Positions 51,140-60,652 of a stretch of 64,000 bases of DNA are shown piece by piece. Both the position numbers and the translations under genes were made by a program. Positions within the stretch are counted from its first letter, which is position 1. Every line of letters begins with the position of its first letter. Source of the DNA: JAFECT01 sp035551675 (GTDB lineage Bacteria > Pseudomonadota > Alphaproteobacteria > Caulobacterales > Caulobacteraceae); assembly GCA_035551675.1 (NCBI GenBank), contig DASZMV010000035.1, positions 4,541-68,540 on the forward strand, given 5' to 3'. The notes under the pieces are model-generated. The model was not told the origin of the DNA. It did no database searches and saw nothing but the letters and a program-made list of their open reading frames with translations.

Positions 51140-54100
51140 TTACGCCCCCGCCGCCAGCTCGCGCAGGGCCGCGTTGGCGATGGTGAGTTTGGCGAAGGTC
51201 CAGCCGGCGCCGGACTGTTCGATTTCGTCCACGGTGCGGCGGGCGGCCTCGACCGACTTGGCGCGCTCGCCGATCCAGTCGCGGATGGCGGTCTGGGCGG
51301 ATTTGGCGTCGGCGCCGGCGCCGGGGCTGGCGGCCTTGGCGACGGCGCGGGTCAGGGCGGCCTGTTCGGTGAGCAGGTCCTCGATCAGGCGCCGCAAGGC
51401 CAGGCGCTCGTAGTAGTCCGCGCCCGCGAGCGAGGCGACGGCGCCGCGCAGCCGGTCGAAATCGAAGGCGGCGCCGATCTGGTGGTAGAGGCGCGCGGCG
51501 GCGTCCACCGGCCAGTTCACCCGCTTGGCCAAGTCGGCCACGTCGCTGGTGGCGGTGAGCGGCCGCAGCAGGGCGACCGCCAGGGCCAGGTCCTTGGGCG
51601 CGCCCGCGGCGGCGAAGCTGTCGGCGCGGCGCTGGACCACGCCGCGTTCGAAGTCCGACAGCAGCGAGGGACCCTGGGCGCGCAGCGCATCGGCCGCGGG
51701 CTGGTACGCCTCGATCAGCGCCTTCACCGTGGTTTCGCCCCGCGCGGCGCGGCGCGCGAGCCAGAACGTCTGGCGGCGCAGGACGACGCCGATCTCCTGG
51801 TAGAGCTGAAGCTGGCCGGCGGCGGAGATCTTCAGGTCGAGCGCCGAGACCGCCTTCCAGGCCTCGTCGAGGCGGAACACCTGGCGCGCGGCTTCGAAGG
51901 CGGTGACCAGGGCGGTGGTGTCGCATTCGGCGCCCGCGCGCAGCCGCTCGGGAAAGGTCGGGCCCGCCATGTTGACGATCTCGTTGGCGAGGATCGTCGC
52001 GATGATCTCGCGGCGCAGCCGGTGGCGGCGCATCTCGTCCTCGTACTTTTTCATCGGCGCGGGGAAGTAGTTGACCAGCGTCGTCTCGAAGAAGGCGTCG
52101 TCGGGCGCCTTCGACGCCTCGATCGCTTCGGACAGGTCGATCTTGCCGTAGGCGGTGATCACCGCAATCTCGGGCCGGGTCAGGCCCAGGTTGTTCTGGG
52201 CCAGGTCGTTCATGCCGGAAACCGAAGGCAGGCCTTCGACCTGGCGGTCGAGCTTGTCCTCGCCCTCGAGCCTTTGCATGAAGCGCGCGTGGGCGTCGAG
52301 ATCGCGCCGGGCGGTGGCTTCCTGCAGGCTAATCGCCAGCGTCTGGTCGTAGTTGTGTTGTAACACGTGGTGACCGACCTCGTCGGTCATCAGCGCAAGC
52401 AGCTGGTTGCGGCTCGGCCGGTCCATCTTGCCCTGGGCTTCGAGCGCGCCGGTGAGGATCTTGATGTTCACCTCGTGGTCGGAGGTGTCGACGCCGGCGG
52501 AGTTGTCGATGGCGTCGGTGTTCAGCCGCACGCCGTGGCGGCCCGCCGCGATGCGGCCCGCCTGGGTCAGGCCGAGATTGGCGCCTTCACCGATCACCTT
52601 GCAGCGCAGATCGTCGGCATTCACGCGCACCGCGTCGTTGGCCTTGTCGCCGACCTGCTGGTTGCTCTCCAGCCGCGACTTCACATAGGTGCCGATGCCG
52701 CCGAAATAGAGCAGCTCGCAGCGCGCGTGCAGGATGGCGCGGATCAGGTCGGTGGGCGCGAGGCTGTCGTCCTTGATGTCCAGGAGCGCCTTGATCTCAG
52801 GCGTCAGAACGATCGACTTGTGCTGTCGCGAGAAGATCCCGCCGCCGGCGGAAATCTTAGTCTTGTCATAGTCTTGCCAGGACGAGCGCGGCAGGGCGAA
52901 CAGCCGGTTGCGCTCGGCCCAGGTCGACGCCGGATCGGGGTTCGGGTCGATGAAGATGTCGCGGTGGTCGAAGGCGGCGACCAGCTTGGTCGCCTGCGAC
53001 AACAGCATGCCGTTGCCGAACACGTCGCCGCTCATGTCGCCGACGCCGACACAGACGAAGGGCTCGGTCTGGATGTCCTTGCCCATCTCGCGGAAGTGAC
53101 GCTTCACCGCCTCCCACGCGCCGCGCGCGGTGATGCCCATGGCCTTGTGGTCGTAGCCCGCCGATCCGCCCGAAGCGAACGCGTCGCCGAGCCAGAAGCC
53201 GTAGTCGGCGCTCACCCCGTTGGCGATGTCGGAGAAGGTCGCCGTGCCCTTGTCGGCGGCGACGACCAGATAGGGATCGTCCTGGTCCCACGCGATCACA
53301 TGCGGGGGCCGCACCACCGCGCCCTTGGCGTCGAGGTTGTCGGTGATGTCGAGCAGGCCGGAGAGGAAGATCTTGTAGGCGCGGACGCCTTCGGCGCGCA
53401 CCGCGTCGGGCGCGCCGCCGCGCGGCAGGTGTTTCGGATAGAAGCCGCCCTTGGAGCCGACCGGCACGATCACCGCGTTCTTCACCTGCTGGGCCTTCAC
53501 CAGGCCCAGAACTTCGGTGCGGAAGTCGTCGCGGCGATCGGACCAGCGCAGGCCGCCGCGCGCGACGGGCCCGAAGCGGAGATGCACGCCCTCCACCACC
53601 GGCGACCAGACAAAAATCTCGCGATAGGGCTTGGGCAGCGGCAGGTCCGCGATCTCGCGGCTCGCCACCTTGAACGAGATGTAGGACTTGGGCGCGCCGT
53701 CGGCGGCGGGCTGATAGTAGTTGGTGCGCTTCATCGCCTGGACGACGAGCAACAGACGACGCAGCACGCGGTCGTGGTCGAGACTGTCGACCGCCTGCAG
53801 CGCGTCCAGGGCCTGTTTGATCACCGCCTCGGCCCGGCGCGCGCGTTCCGGCTGACTGCCTTCGAGCCTGGGATCGAACTTGGTGTGGAACAGCTCGAGG
53901 ATCAGGCGGGTGACCTTGGGATGGTCGCGCACCGCCTCTTCCTGCACCGCCTGGCTGGGATCGAGGCCCGACTGCTGGCGATAGCGGGCGAACGCCCGGA
54001 TCAGCGCGGCCTCGCGCCAGTGCACGCCCAGTTCGACGACCAGGCGGTTGAAACCGTCGCTCTCGGAATGGCTGTCCCAGACGGCGACGAAGGCCTCTTC

Positions 54101-55999
54101 GAAGGTGTCCTTCACCGCCGCGAAGCTCAGGCGTTCGCCGCGGGGGTCCTCGAGCAGGAACTCGTGGATGTGGACCCCGGGCTCGCCCGCCGGCTCGACC
54201 GCGTAGGAGTATTCCTCGAGCGCCTTCAGCCCCATGTGGTCGAGGAGCGGCAGCACGTCGGCCAGGGCCGCCGACTGGCCGCGGCGGTAGAGCTTGAAGC
54301 GGAACTGCAGCGGCGTGTCCTCGGCCGTGCGATAGGCCCGCACCGCGATGTCGCGGTCGCCGAGACAGCCGATCTGCTGCAGGTCGATCAGAGCTTCGGC
54401 CACCGAATAACGGTCGCGGTAAGCGATCGGGAAGGCCGGACCCAGGCGTCTGGCCAGAGTCGCGAGTTCGCCCTCCGCAGCATGCTCGCGCGCCGCCTGG
54501 GCGAAGAGATCGGGCCAGGTGCGCGCGGTTTCCACCACCGCGGCCTCGACCGCGGCCTGGTCGGGTTCGAGGTGCTCGCCGGGCGAGACGCCGATGATGT
54601 AGTGCACCCGCACCAGCGGCAGGTCGGAAAGCTCGGGATAGTAGGCGCTGACCCGGCCGCCCCACGCCTTGGCGAGGATCGCGCCGGCGCGTTCGCGCAC
54701 GCCGGAATCGTAACGTTCGCGCGGCACGAACAGCAGCACCGACAGGAAACGGTCGAACGGATCCTTGCGCGTGAACAGACGCACGCGCGGCCGATCGTAG
54801 AGGTGCAGGATGCCGGTGGAAATGCGCAGCAGATCGTCTTCGGTGATCTGGAAGAGTTCGTCGCGCGGATAGTTCTCGACGATATTGCGCAGGCGCTTGG
54901 CGTTGTGGCTGCCGGCGGTCTTGGCCGCGCGACTGATCACATGCGCCACCTTGCGCCGGATCAACGGCACTTCGCTCGCGGGCTGGTCGTAGGCCTCGGC
55001 GGTGAACAGGCCGACGAAACGCGTCTCGCCCGAGGGCTTGCCGTCACTTCCGAAGCGTCGCACGCCGACGTAGTCCATGTAGGCGCGCCGATGCACGCGC
55101 GAGCGCAGGTTCGACTTGGCCACGGTGACCGGTTCGCCGAGGTCGAGCTGGCGGCGCAACTGGGCGGTCAGGACCGCGGGTTCATTGGCGCGGCGCAGCA
55201 CCGGCCGACTGGAGTCGCGGAGCACGCCCAGCGCCTGTTCGGTCTGCGGCAACGGCTCTTCCGCCTCGTAGGCGCCGTCGCTGGTGCGCGGGAAATCGTA
55301 GTTGCGGGCGCCGAGGAAGACGAAATGGTCGTCCTGCAGCCAGCGCAGCAAGGCGATGTCCTCCTCGACCTCGTCGCGCGGACGGCCGGGCACGCCCTTT
55401 TCGAGATCGGCGATGGCGCGGCCCATGCGCTCGGCCATGGCGGCGAAGTCGCCGACCGCCATGTGCACGTCCATCAGCGCGGCGCGCACGCCTTCCATCA
55501 CCGCCTCGCGGCGGTCCGACGGCACGGTGTCGACGAGAACGAGAATGGTGGACTCGCGGTGCGTCCCGCCGGCCTTGCGCACGCCCTGGCCGGCACGCTC
55601 GAGCGCCAGCACCGGATGGAACATGGCGCGCACGGACACGCCCTGTTCGCCGAGCTCGCCCATGACGCTGTCGACCAGGAAGTGGGTGTCGTCCTGGACG
55701 ATGCTCAGAAGATCGTAGCCGAGGGGCCGGCCGTCGGCGCCCTTGCCGCATGCGAGCTTGAGCTTGGGGCCCGCGCCGCCCTCGCGCACCTCGCCGAAGC
55801 GCCAGAACTCCGCCAGGACCGAGGCGAAATCGTCGGGGCCGAGGTCGGGGGTCTCGTCAGCGACGTAGTCCTCGAAAGCCTGTTCGAGGAAGGAGGTTTC
55901 CAGCGCGTCCAGATCGCCCGGCCCGGACTTCCCGAGCGCCTTGGCGAATTTGCCTTTGAGCAGATCGAGGGTCAGGGGTGCAGCGCCGGCGCCGTCCAT
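51140..55999 (-). CDS. gdhZ: NAD-specific glutamate dehydrogenase, large type
   Basis: This 1619-residue enzyme oxidatively deaminates glutamate to 2-oxoglutarate. Its length matches the 180-kDa NAD-GDH class. A long N-terminal regulatory region (ACT-like segments) precedes the catalytic core with GPVARGGLRWSDRRDDFRTEVLGLVKAQQVKNAVIVPVGSKGGF, GGSAGYDHKAMGITARGAWEAVKRHF and VGVGDMSGDVFGNGMLLS. In Caulobacter the orthologue also influences FtsZ and couples metabolism with division (established for C. crescentus). ATG 55999 has AGGAGA upstream; the longer frame to 56113 has none. The 1243-residue antisense frame is a shadow. Confidence 0.97.
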   Translation of the reverse strand: MDGAGAAPLTLDLLKGKFAKALGKSGPGDLDALETSFLEQAFEDYVADETPDLGPDDFASVLAEFWRFGEVREGGAGPKLKLACGKGADGRPLGYDLLSIVQDDTHFLVDSVMGELGEQGVSVRAMFHPVLALERAGQGVRKAGGTHRESTILVLVDTVPSDRREAVMEGVRAALMDVHMAVGDFAAMAERMGRAIADLEKGVPGRPRDEVEEDIALLRWLQDDHFVFLGARNYDFPRTSDGAYEAEEPLPQTEQALGVLRDSSRPVLRRANEPAVLTAQLRRQLDLGEPVTVAKSNLRSRVHRRAYMDYVGVRRFGSDGKPSGETRFVGLFTAEAYDQPASEVPLIRRKVAHVISRAAKTAGSHNAKRLRNIVENYPRDELFQITEDDLLRISTGILHLYDRPRVRLFTRKDPFDRFLSVLLFVPRERYDSGVRERAGAILAKAWGGRVSAYYPELSDLPLVRVHYIIGVSPGEHLEPDQAAVEAAVVETARTWPDLFAQAAREHAAEGELATLARRLGPAFPIAYRDRYSVAEALIDLQQIGCLGDRDIAVRAYRTAEDTPLQFRFKLYRRGQSAALADVLPLLDHMGLKALEEYSYAVEPAGEPGVHIHEFLLEDPRGERLSFAAVKDTFEEAFVAVWDSHSESDGFNRLVVELGVHWREAALIRAFARYRQQSGLDPSQAVQEEAVRDHPKVTRLILELFHTKFDPRLEGSQPERARRAEAVIKQALDALQAVDSLDHDRVLRRLLLVVQAMKRTNYYQPAADGAPKSYISFKVASREIADLPLPKPYREIFVWSPVVEGVHLRFGPVARGGLRWSDRRDDFRTEVLGLVKAQQVKNAVIVPVGSKGGFYPKHLPRGGAPDAVRAEGVRAYKIFLSGLLDITDNLDAKGAVVRPPHVIAWDQDDPYLVVAADKGTATFSDIANGVSADYGFWLGDAFASGGSAGYDHKAMGITARGAWEAVKRHFREMGKDIQTEPFVCVGVGDMSGDVFGNGMLLSQATKLVAAFDHRDIFIDPNPDPASTWAERNRLFALPRSSWQDYDKTKISAGGGIFSRQHKSIVLTPEIKALLDIKDDSLAPTDLIRAILHARCELLYFGGIGTYVKSRLESNQQVGDKANDAVRVNADDLRCKVIGEGANLGLTQAGRIAAGRHGVRLNTDAIDNSAGVDTSDHEVNIKILTGALEAQGKMDRPSRNQLLALMTDEVGHHVLQHNYDQTLAISLQEATARRDLDAHARFMQRLEGEDKLDRQVEGLPSVSGMNDLAQNNLGLTRPEIAVITAYGKIDLSEAIEASKAPDDAFFETTLVNYFPAPMKKYEDEMRRHRLRREIIATILANEIVNMAGPTFPERLRAGAECDTTALVTAFEAARQVFRLDEAWKAVSALDLKISAAGQLQLYQEIGVVLRRQTFWLARRAARGETTVKALIEAYQPAADALRAQGPSLLSDFERGVVQRRADSFAAAGAPKDLALAVALLRPLTATSDVADLAKRVNWPVDAAARLYHQIGAAFDFDRLRGAVASLAGADYYERLALRRLIEDLLTEQAALTRAVAKAASPGAGADAKSAQTAIRDWIGERAKSVEAARRTVDEIEQSGAGWTFAKLTIANAALRELAAGA

Positions 56000-56112
56000 G
56001 AAGCAAATATCTCCTGGGGTCGCGGGGAGCCTAGTCCGCTCGCGCGACGGATCAACCTTTCGGCGCGTCTGGGGGCGCCGTTGTGTCGCAGGGCTTAGGC
56101 GATCAGCCGGCA

Positions 56113-56149
56113 AAACAAAAGCCGCCGGGCGATTGCGCGTCCGGCGGCT
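56113..56149 (-). terminator. Rho-independent terminator between the AI-2E permease gene and gdhZ
   Basis: Arms 56120-56128 and 56141-56149 (9 bp, GC-rich) are followed in minus sense by TTTTGTTTT. It ends transcripts arriving from the permease gene, whose stop is about 145 nt earlier. The rest of 56000-56293 holds no gene; 56000-56110 should contain the gdhZ promoter, but no clear box was seen. Confidence 0.85.
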
Positions 56150-56293
56150 CTGCAGACCCTGCCGTGGGGGGAGACGGCGGATCGTTTGCGACGCGGCGGC
56201 CGGGAGACGGACCGCTCTGCATCGGGAACCGGCGTAGGGGGAGACCGCCGGCCCGATCAGACAGATAGGGAGCCGTGTTTGGAATGGAAGGGG

Positions 56294-57388
56294 TCATCCG
56301 GCGTGGGCGGGATTGTCCTTGCCGGGGCGCGGGTCGCCGGTGGGCTCGGGCGGTTCGACGGGATAGGGCTCGCCGTCGCCGGAGAGCAGGATCGCCACCC
56401 AGCGCGAGCCCTCGAACTCGGCCAGGATCGCCATCACCACCACCGTCAGCGGCGTCGAGAGAAAGGCGCCGGGCAGGCCCCACAGCGCGCCCCAGAAGGC
56501 GAGCGAGAGCAGCACGACCACCGGGTCGATGTTCATGCTCTTGCCCTGCATGCGCGGCAGGAAGACATTTCCGACCACGAACAGCACCGCCCAGATCCCG
56601 GCGAACAGCGCGATCGCCCGCCAATATTCCGTGCCCGGTTGAACCAGGAAGAACAGCGGCGGCGCGACCATGGCGATGATGGCGCCGAGGAACGGAATGT
56701 AGCCGGTGACAAAGATCACGAAGGCCCAGAACATCGCGTTCTTGACGCCGAGGACCAGCATCAGGCCCAGACACAGGACCGCGATGGCGAGGTTCAACAC
56801 CGTCTGCACCCAGACGTAACTTTCCACGCCCGACCGCACGCGGTCGAACACGTGCTGGGCGCCCTTGCGGTCGTCGCGGCGCGGGAAGATGGCGACGATC
56901 TTCTTGCGGAAGCTCTGCCGCGCGGCGAGCAGAAAGCCGAGATAGAGCAGCACGAACAGGAGCTGGGAGCCGACATCCTGAACCGCGGCGGACAGTTTGC
57001 CGAGGTACTGTTGCGGTTCGATCTTGGCGATGAGCTGGTCGAAGCTCGGCGCCGTCGCCAGGTGAAACTGGCTGGCGACATCCGCGAAGATGACGTTCAG
57101 CCGCGCGTGCAGGCCGGTCAGGTTGGTGGCGAAGGTCTGGAAGCCGTCGAAAACGACCCAGATCGATCCGACGAAGGCGGCGGTGACCAGCAGGATCGCC
57201 GCCGGCAGACTGGCCGCGTGCGGCACGAACGGCGCCCAGCGCCGGACCGCGCCCGCGAGCGCATCGACCATGATCAGCAGGAAGGCCGCGATCGCCAGCG
57301 GCGCCAGAATTCCGCGCAGCCAATAGAGCGCGGCGCCCGCAGCGACCACGGCGATCAGGATGACGGCGTTGCGGGCGGTCGGCGACAT
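56294..57388 (-). CDS. AI-2E family transporter (PerM-like)
   Basis: This 364-residue membrane protein has about eight hydrophobic helices, including the N-terminal pair (AVILIAVVAAGAALYWL and LAPLAIAAFLLIMVDALAG). The family's conserved segment is FVTGYIPFLGAIIAMVAPPLFFL, followed by VGNVFLPRMQGKSMNIDPVVVLLSLAFWGALWGLPGAFLSTPL. Members transport small solutes or ions; the AI-2 link holds for a few only. The ATG at 57388 is 50 bp from mltA. It is probably transcribed after mltA and the Tim44-like gene. Confidence 0.92.
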   Translation of the reverse strand: MSPTARNAVILIAVVAAGAALYWLRGILAPLAIAAFLLIMVDALAGAVRRWAPFVPHAASLPAAILLVTAAFVGSIWVVFDGFQTFATNLTGLHARLNVIFADVASQFHLATAPSFDQLIAKIEPQQYLGKLSAAVQDVGSQLLFVLLYLGFLLAARQSFRKKIVAIFPRRDDRKGAQHVFDRVRSGVESYVWVQTVLNLAIAVLCLGLMLVLGVKNAMFWAFVIFVTGYIPFLGAIIAMVAPPLFFLVQPGTEYWRAIALFAGIWAVLFVVGNVFLPRMQGKSMNIDPVVVLLSLAFWGALWGLPGAFLSTPLTVVVMAILAEFEGSRWVAILLSGDGEPYPVEPPEPTGDPRPGKDNPAHAG

Positions 57389-57438
57389 GAGCGGCCCTCA
57401 GTTCCGCGGGCGGACTGTCGCGGCGCCTGGGCGCTCCG

Positions 57439-58554
57439 TCAATCGGCGTGCTTGGGCGTCAGCATCCACAGCTTCAACGGTTGCTTGATCCGGCCGGCTT
57501 CGCGTCCCGCCGCGTCGCCGCGTCCGGTGTAGAGGTCGGCGCGCACGGCGCCCTTGATCGCGCCGCCTTCGTCCAGCGCCACAACCAGACGATGGTAAGG
57601 GGTCGCGGCGAACGTTCCGGGTTCGGATTGGATCCACAACAGCTCGCCCATCTCGTGGACGCGGTGGTCGACGGCGACCGCGCGACCGGCCGGAAGGGGT
57701 ATGCCGGCGGAGCCTTTGGGCTGCCCGCCGTCGTCGGGCTCCAGCGCGAAGAAGACATAGCGCGGGTCGAGGTCGGTGATCGCGCGCGCCTGATCGCCGC
57801 GGTGGTCGGCAAGCCACTGACGAATGCCGTCGCCGCTGGTTTCGTTCGGCTTCAGCAGATGGCGGTCGGCGAGCGGCGTCGCGATGCCCCTGAACGGCTG
57901 GCCGTTGTCGGCGGCGTAGGCGGCGCGCAGGCGATGACCGTCGGGGAACATCAGGTAGCCGGAGCCCTGGATCTGCAGGAAGAACAGGTCCTCCGGCCGC
58001 ATGAAGGCGAGCGCCTTGCCGGGCTGGGCCTCGATCTCGGCGCGCGTCAGATACGCCATGAACTTGCCGTCGCCGCCGCGCTTCAGATCATCCGGACGCG
58101 GACGGACGGGGGCGGAGAAGATCTCGTCGGGCTCGCTGCGCGCCTCGTATTCCGGCGCAAAATAGCCGGTGAGCAGCCCGGTCTCGTCCAGCGGCTCGGC
58201 CTGGAAGCGGTCTTCGAAGAATTGCGCCGCGGCGGGGTCATCGAGCGTCCCCGCTTTGCGCGCGGCCTGGCAGTCGTCGGGATCGAGGCGCGTGGCCTGG
58301 CAGGTGGAGCGATAGGCGGCGAAGGCCGCGGCGTGGTCCTCGCCGGTCCACCCGGGCAGGGACGCGAGCGGCAGAGCGGCCGCGCGCGGCGCGGCGTGTA
58401 CCGGTGTCGGAGCGGTAGCCGTGGGAGGAAGGTGCGACGCCGGTCGCGGAGGGCTGTGGGTCTGTCGCGCGGGCTGTGTGGTGGCGCAGGCGGCGAGAAA
58501 ACCGAGGGCGGGCAGGCTCAGGCCGAGAAGCGCCCTACGCCCCCCTCGCCGCAT
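57439..58554 (-). CDS. mltA: Membrane-bound lytic murein transglycosylase A
   Basis: This 371-residue lipoprotein has the lipobox FLAAC and a Pro/Thr-rich linker. The MltA catalytic domain shows LLTGYFAPEYEARSEPD, EDLFFLQIQGSGYLMFPDG and the 3D-type C-terminal part VALDEGGAIKGAVRADLYTGRGDAAGREAGRIKQPLKLWMLTPK, whose Asp in GRGDAAG is the likely catalytic residue. It cleaves peptidoglycan strands to anhydro-muropeptides. The ATG at 58554 overlaps the Tim44-like stop by one base. Longer frames starting upstream are artefacts. Confidence 0.95.
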   Translation of the reverse strand: MRRGGRRALLGLSLPALGFLAACATTQPARQTHSPPRPASHLPPTATAPTPVHAAPRAAALPLASLPGWTGEDHAAAFAAYRSTCQATRLDPDDCQAARKAGTLDDPAAAQFFEDRFQAEPLDETGLLTGYFAPEYEARSEPDEIFSAPVRPRPDDLKRGGDGKFMAYLTRAEIEAQPGKALAFMRPEDLFFLQIQGSGYLMFPDGHRLRAAYAADNGQPFRGIATPLADRHLLKPNETSGDGIRQWLADHRGDQARAITDLDPRYVFFALEPDDGGQPKGSAGIPLPAGRAVAVDHRVHEMGELLWIQSEPGTFAATPYHRLVVALDEGGAIKGAVRADLYTGRGDAAGREAGRIKQPLKLWMLTPKHAD

Positions 58555-59165
58555 CAGGCCTCGGCCGCTTCGACGCGGGAGAGAATCCAGTTGGGGTCGG
58601 ACGCGCCGATGCGGCGTTCGAAGGTCCAGAACTCGGCGGTGCGGCGGTCGTCCACGGCTTCGCCCTCCGGACCCTTGGAGCGGGTACGGAGCTCCGCGAG
58701 GAAGCGCACGCGGGCGCGGGCGGTGTCGCCGGCGATCTCGACCCGGTCGAGGTCGGCGCGCGGCGGGTGCAGGAACTCGGTCGCTTGGCTGCGGCCCTCG
58801 GCCTCGCGCTGGGCGATGGCGGCTTCGAAGGACTGGTCCACGGTCGGGGTCAGAAGCGTCTTCAGCGCCGGACGGTCGCCGGCGGCGAAGGCCTTGACGA
58901 TGGTCTGGTAGGCATCGCGGGCGCCGTCGAGGAACTTGCCGATGTCGAAGGCCGGCTCGCGCGCCTTCAGCGCCGACAGTCCGGCGACCTCGGTCAGGGT
59001 CGGTTCGGCCGGCTTGGCCGTGTCCTCGACCTTGGGAACGAGCACCGGCGCGGGGCCATCCTCGGGCTGGCGGCCGACCCGGCGGCCCAGGACGTCGTAC
59101 AGGCGGTACAGCACGAAGGCGGCCACCGCGGCGGCAAACAGGATGACGATCAGCTGAGTGGACAT
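58554..59165 (-). CDS. Tim44-like domain membrane protein
   Basis: This 203-residue protein has an N-terminal transmembrane helix (MSTQLIVILFAAAVAAFVLYRLYDVLG) and a Tim44/TimA-type domain from about residue 75 (FLDGARDAYQTIVKAFAAGDRPALKTLLTPTVDQSFEAAIAQREAEG...FWTFERRI). In mitochondria Tim44 tethers the import motor; in bacteria the role is poorly known. Its neighbours secB and mltA place it with envelope and secretion genes. ATG 59165 is chosen since it directly precedes the helix. Confidence 0.92.
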   Translation of the reverse strand: MSTQLIVILFAAAVAAFVLYRLYDVLGRRVGRQPEDGPAPVLVPKVEDTAKPAEPTLTEVAGLSALKAREPAFDIGKFLDGARDAYQTIVKAFAAGDRPALKTLLTPTVDQSFEAAIAQREAEGRSQATEFLHPPRADLDRVEIAGDTARARVRFLAELRTRSKGPEGEAVDDRRTAEFWTFERRIGASDPNWILSRVEAAEA

Positions 59166-59347
59166 TTGGGCGGTTACGACCTTGGGCTCCAGCATCCAAT
59201 ATAAGCGCTTAACGTACCAAGAACACCCGTCGTTGCGCCCCCTGCGGCGCCGTGATAGCAGCGCCGGTCCCATCGAAACGGGCTTAAGCCCCCGGTCCCA
59301 TTAGACTTCACCCGTCCGGCCTTGCGGCCTCAGGAGAGATTTTCCCC

Positions 59348-59839
59348 ATGACCGACGTCGCCGCTCCCACTGCCGAAAACGGCCCCATGGCCGAGGGCGC
59401 GGGCTTTCGGGTGCTGGCCCAGTACGTCCGCGATCTCAGCTTCGAGAACCCGCGCGCGCCGGAGTCGCTGCGCATCGAGGGCAAGCCCGAGATCGACATG
59501 GGGGTGGAGATGAACGCGCGCGGCCGCGGCGACGGCCTGTTCGAGGTCGACATGCAGCTGTCGATCCGCGCCACGGTGAAGGAAGGCGCCCTGTTCCAGA
59601 TCGAGCTGGTCTACGGCGGCCTGTTCCAGGTGGTCGGCGCGCCCGACGATCAGCTGGAGCCGATCCTTCTGGTCGAGGCGCCGCGCTATCTGTTCCCCTA
59701 CGCGCGCCAGATCGTCTCGGCCTGTTCCACCGACGGCGGTTTCTATCCGCCGTTCCTGATGGACCCGATCGATTTCGCCGCCATCTATGCGCAGCGCAAG
59801 ATGCAGGAAGGCGACGCCAGCCAGATCGGCAACGCTTGA
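59348..59839 (+). CDS. secB: Protein-export chaperone SecB
   Basis: This 163-residue cytosolic tetramer keeps preproteins unfolded and hands them to SecA. Family marks are VLAQYVRDLSFENPRAPESL, IELVYGGLFQV, ILLVEAPRYLFPYARQIVS and DGGFYPPFLMDPIDFAAIY. AGGAGA precedes the ATG. It is divergent from the Tim44-like gene across 182 bp and convergent with dnaQ. Confidence 0.98.
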   Translation: MTDVAAPTAENGPMAEGAGFRVLAQYVRDLSFENPRAPESLRIEGKPEIDMGVEMNARGRGDGLFEVDMQLSIRATVKEGALFQIELVYGGLFQVVGAPDDQLEPILLVEAPRYLFPYARQIVSACSTDGGFYPPFLMDPIDFAAIYAQRKMQEGDASQIGNA

Positions 59840-59913
59840 AATCAGCGACGCAGGCCGCGGGCGGAAAACCGCGTCACACTTTTCCTCGACCTGCGTGATA
59901 GCGTGCTAACACG

Positions 59914-60645
59914 TTAAGCCGATTGCGCTTCCGCCACGTCCTCTGACAAGACCTCGTTCCACAGCGATTTTTCACCGAGAACCTGGGCGATGAACGCGGC
60001 GTGACGGGCGCGTTCTTCCGGGGTGGAGCGCTGCGCCAGCGGGCGCGGTCGCGCGCCGTAAGTGACTGATTCGACAACAACTTCGTCGCCGGTGACGCGG
60101 GCTGAAACTTGGCCGAGATCGAGCGCGCGTTCCTTGCCGCCGCGCAGTTCCAGATAGACCGCCGCAAGCAGGCGCGAATCGATCAGCGCGCCGTGCTTCT
60201 CGCGTTCGGCCAGCGAAATCTTGAAGCGCTTGCACAAGGCGTCGAGCGAATTGTGCATGCCGGGAAAGCGTTTCTGCGCCAGCGCCAGGGTGTCGATCCA
60301 TTTGGAGTCGTGGATCGGCGCGCGGCCGCAACGCTGCAGTTCGAAGTTCACGAAGCCGCGGTCGAAGCCGGCGTTGTGCGCGACGATCGGCGCGTCGCCG
60401 ATGAAGGCGACGAGCTCGTCGCAGACCGCGTCGAACTTGGGCTGTCCGCGTACCATGGCGTCAGTGATGCCGTGCACGCGGATCGCGTCCGGGTCGATCA
60501 GGCGCTCCGGATCGACGACCTTGTGGAAGCTGCGCCCGGTGGGCAGCAGGTCCTCGATCTCGATACAGCCGATTTCGATGAGCCGGTGGCCCGACTGAGG
60601 GTCGAGGCCGGTGGTTTCGGTGTCGAGGATGATCTCGCGGCTCAT
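59914..60645 (-). CDS. dnaQ: DNA polymerase III epsilon subunit (3'-5' proofreading exonuclease)
   Basis: This 243-residue protein has the DEDDh exonuclease motifs: ILDTETTGLDPQ (Asp and Glu near residues 8-10), IVAHNAGFDRGFVNFEL, and HGALIDSRLLAAVYLEL with the catalytic His and last Asp. It proofreads replication errors. It is the last gene of the PPSR-maf-aroE-coaE-dnaQ run, 7 nt after coaE. Confidence 0.97.
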   Translation of the reverse strand: MSREIILDTETTGLDPQSGHRLIEIGCIEIEDLLPTGRSFHKVVDPERLIDPDAIRVHGITDAMVRGQPKFDAVCDELVAFIGDAPIVAHNAGFDRGFVNFELQRCGRAPIHDSKWIDTLALAQKRFPGMHNSLDALCKRFKISLAEREKHGALIDSRLLAAVYLELRGGKERALDLGQVSARVTGDEVVVESVTYGARPRPLAQRSTPEERARHAAFIAQVLGEKSLWNEVLSEDVAEAQSA

Positions 60646-60652
60646 GGGGCGA

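Noticed and set aside
52367..56098. 1243-codon open frame on the plus strand opposite gdhZ
   Set aside because: It is an antisense shadow of a clear GDH; its translation is rich in Arg, Gly, His and Val with no domain, as expected from GC3 bias.
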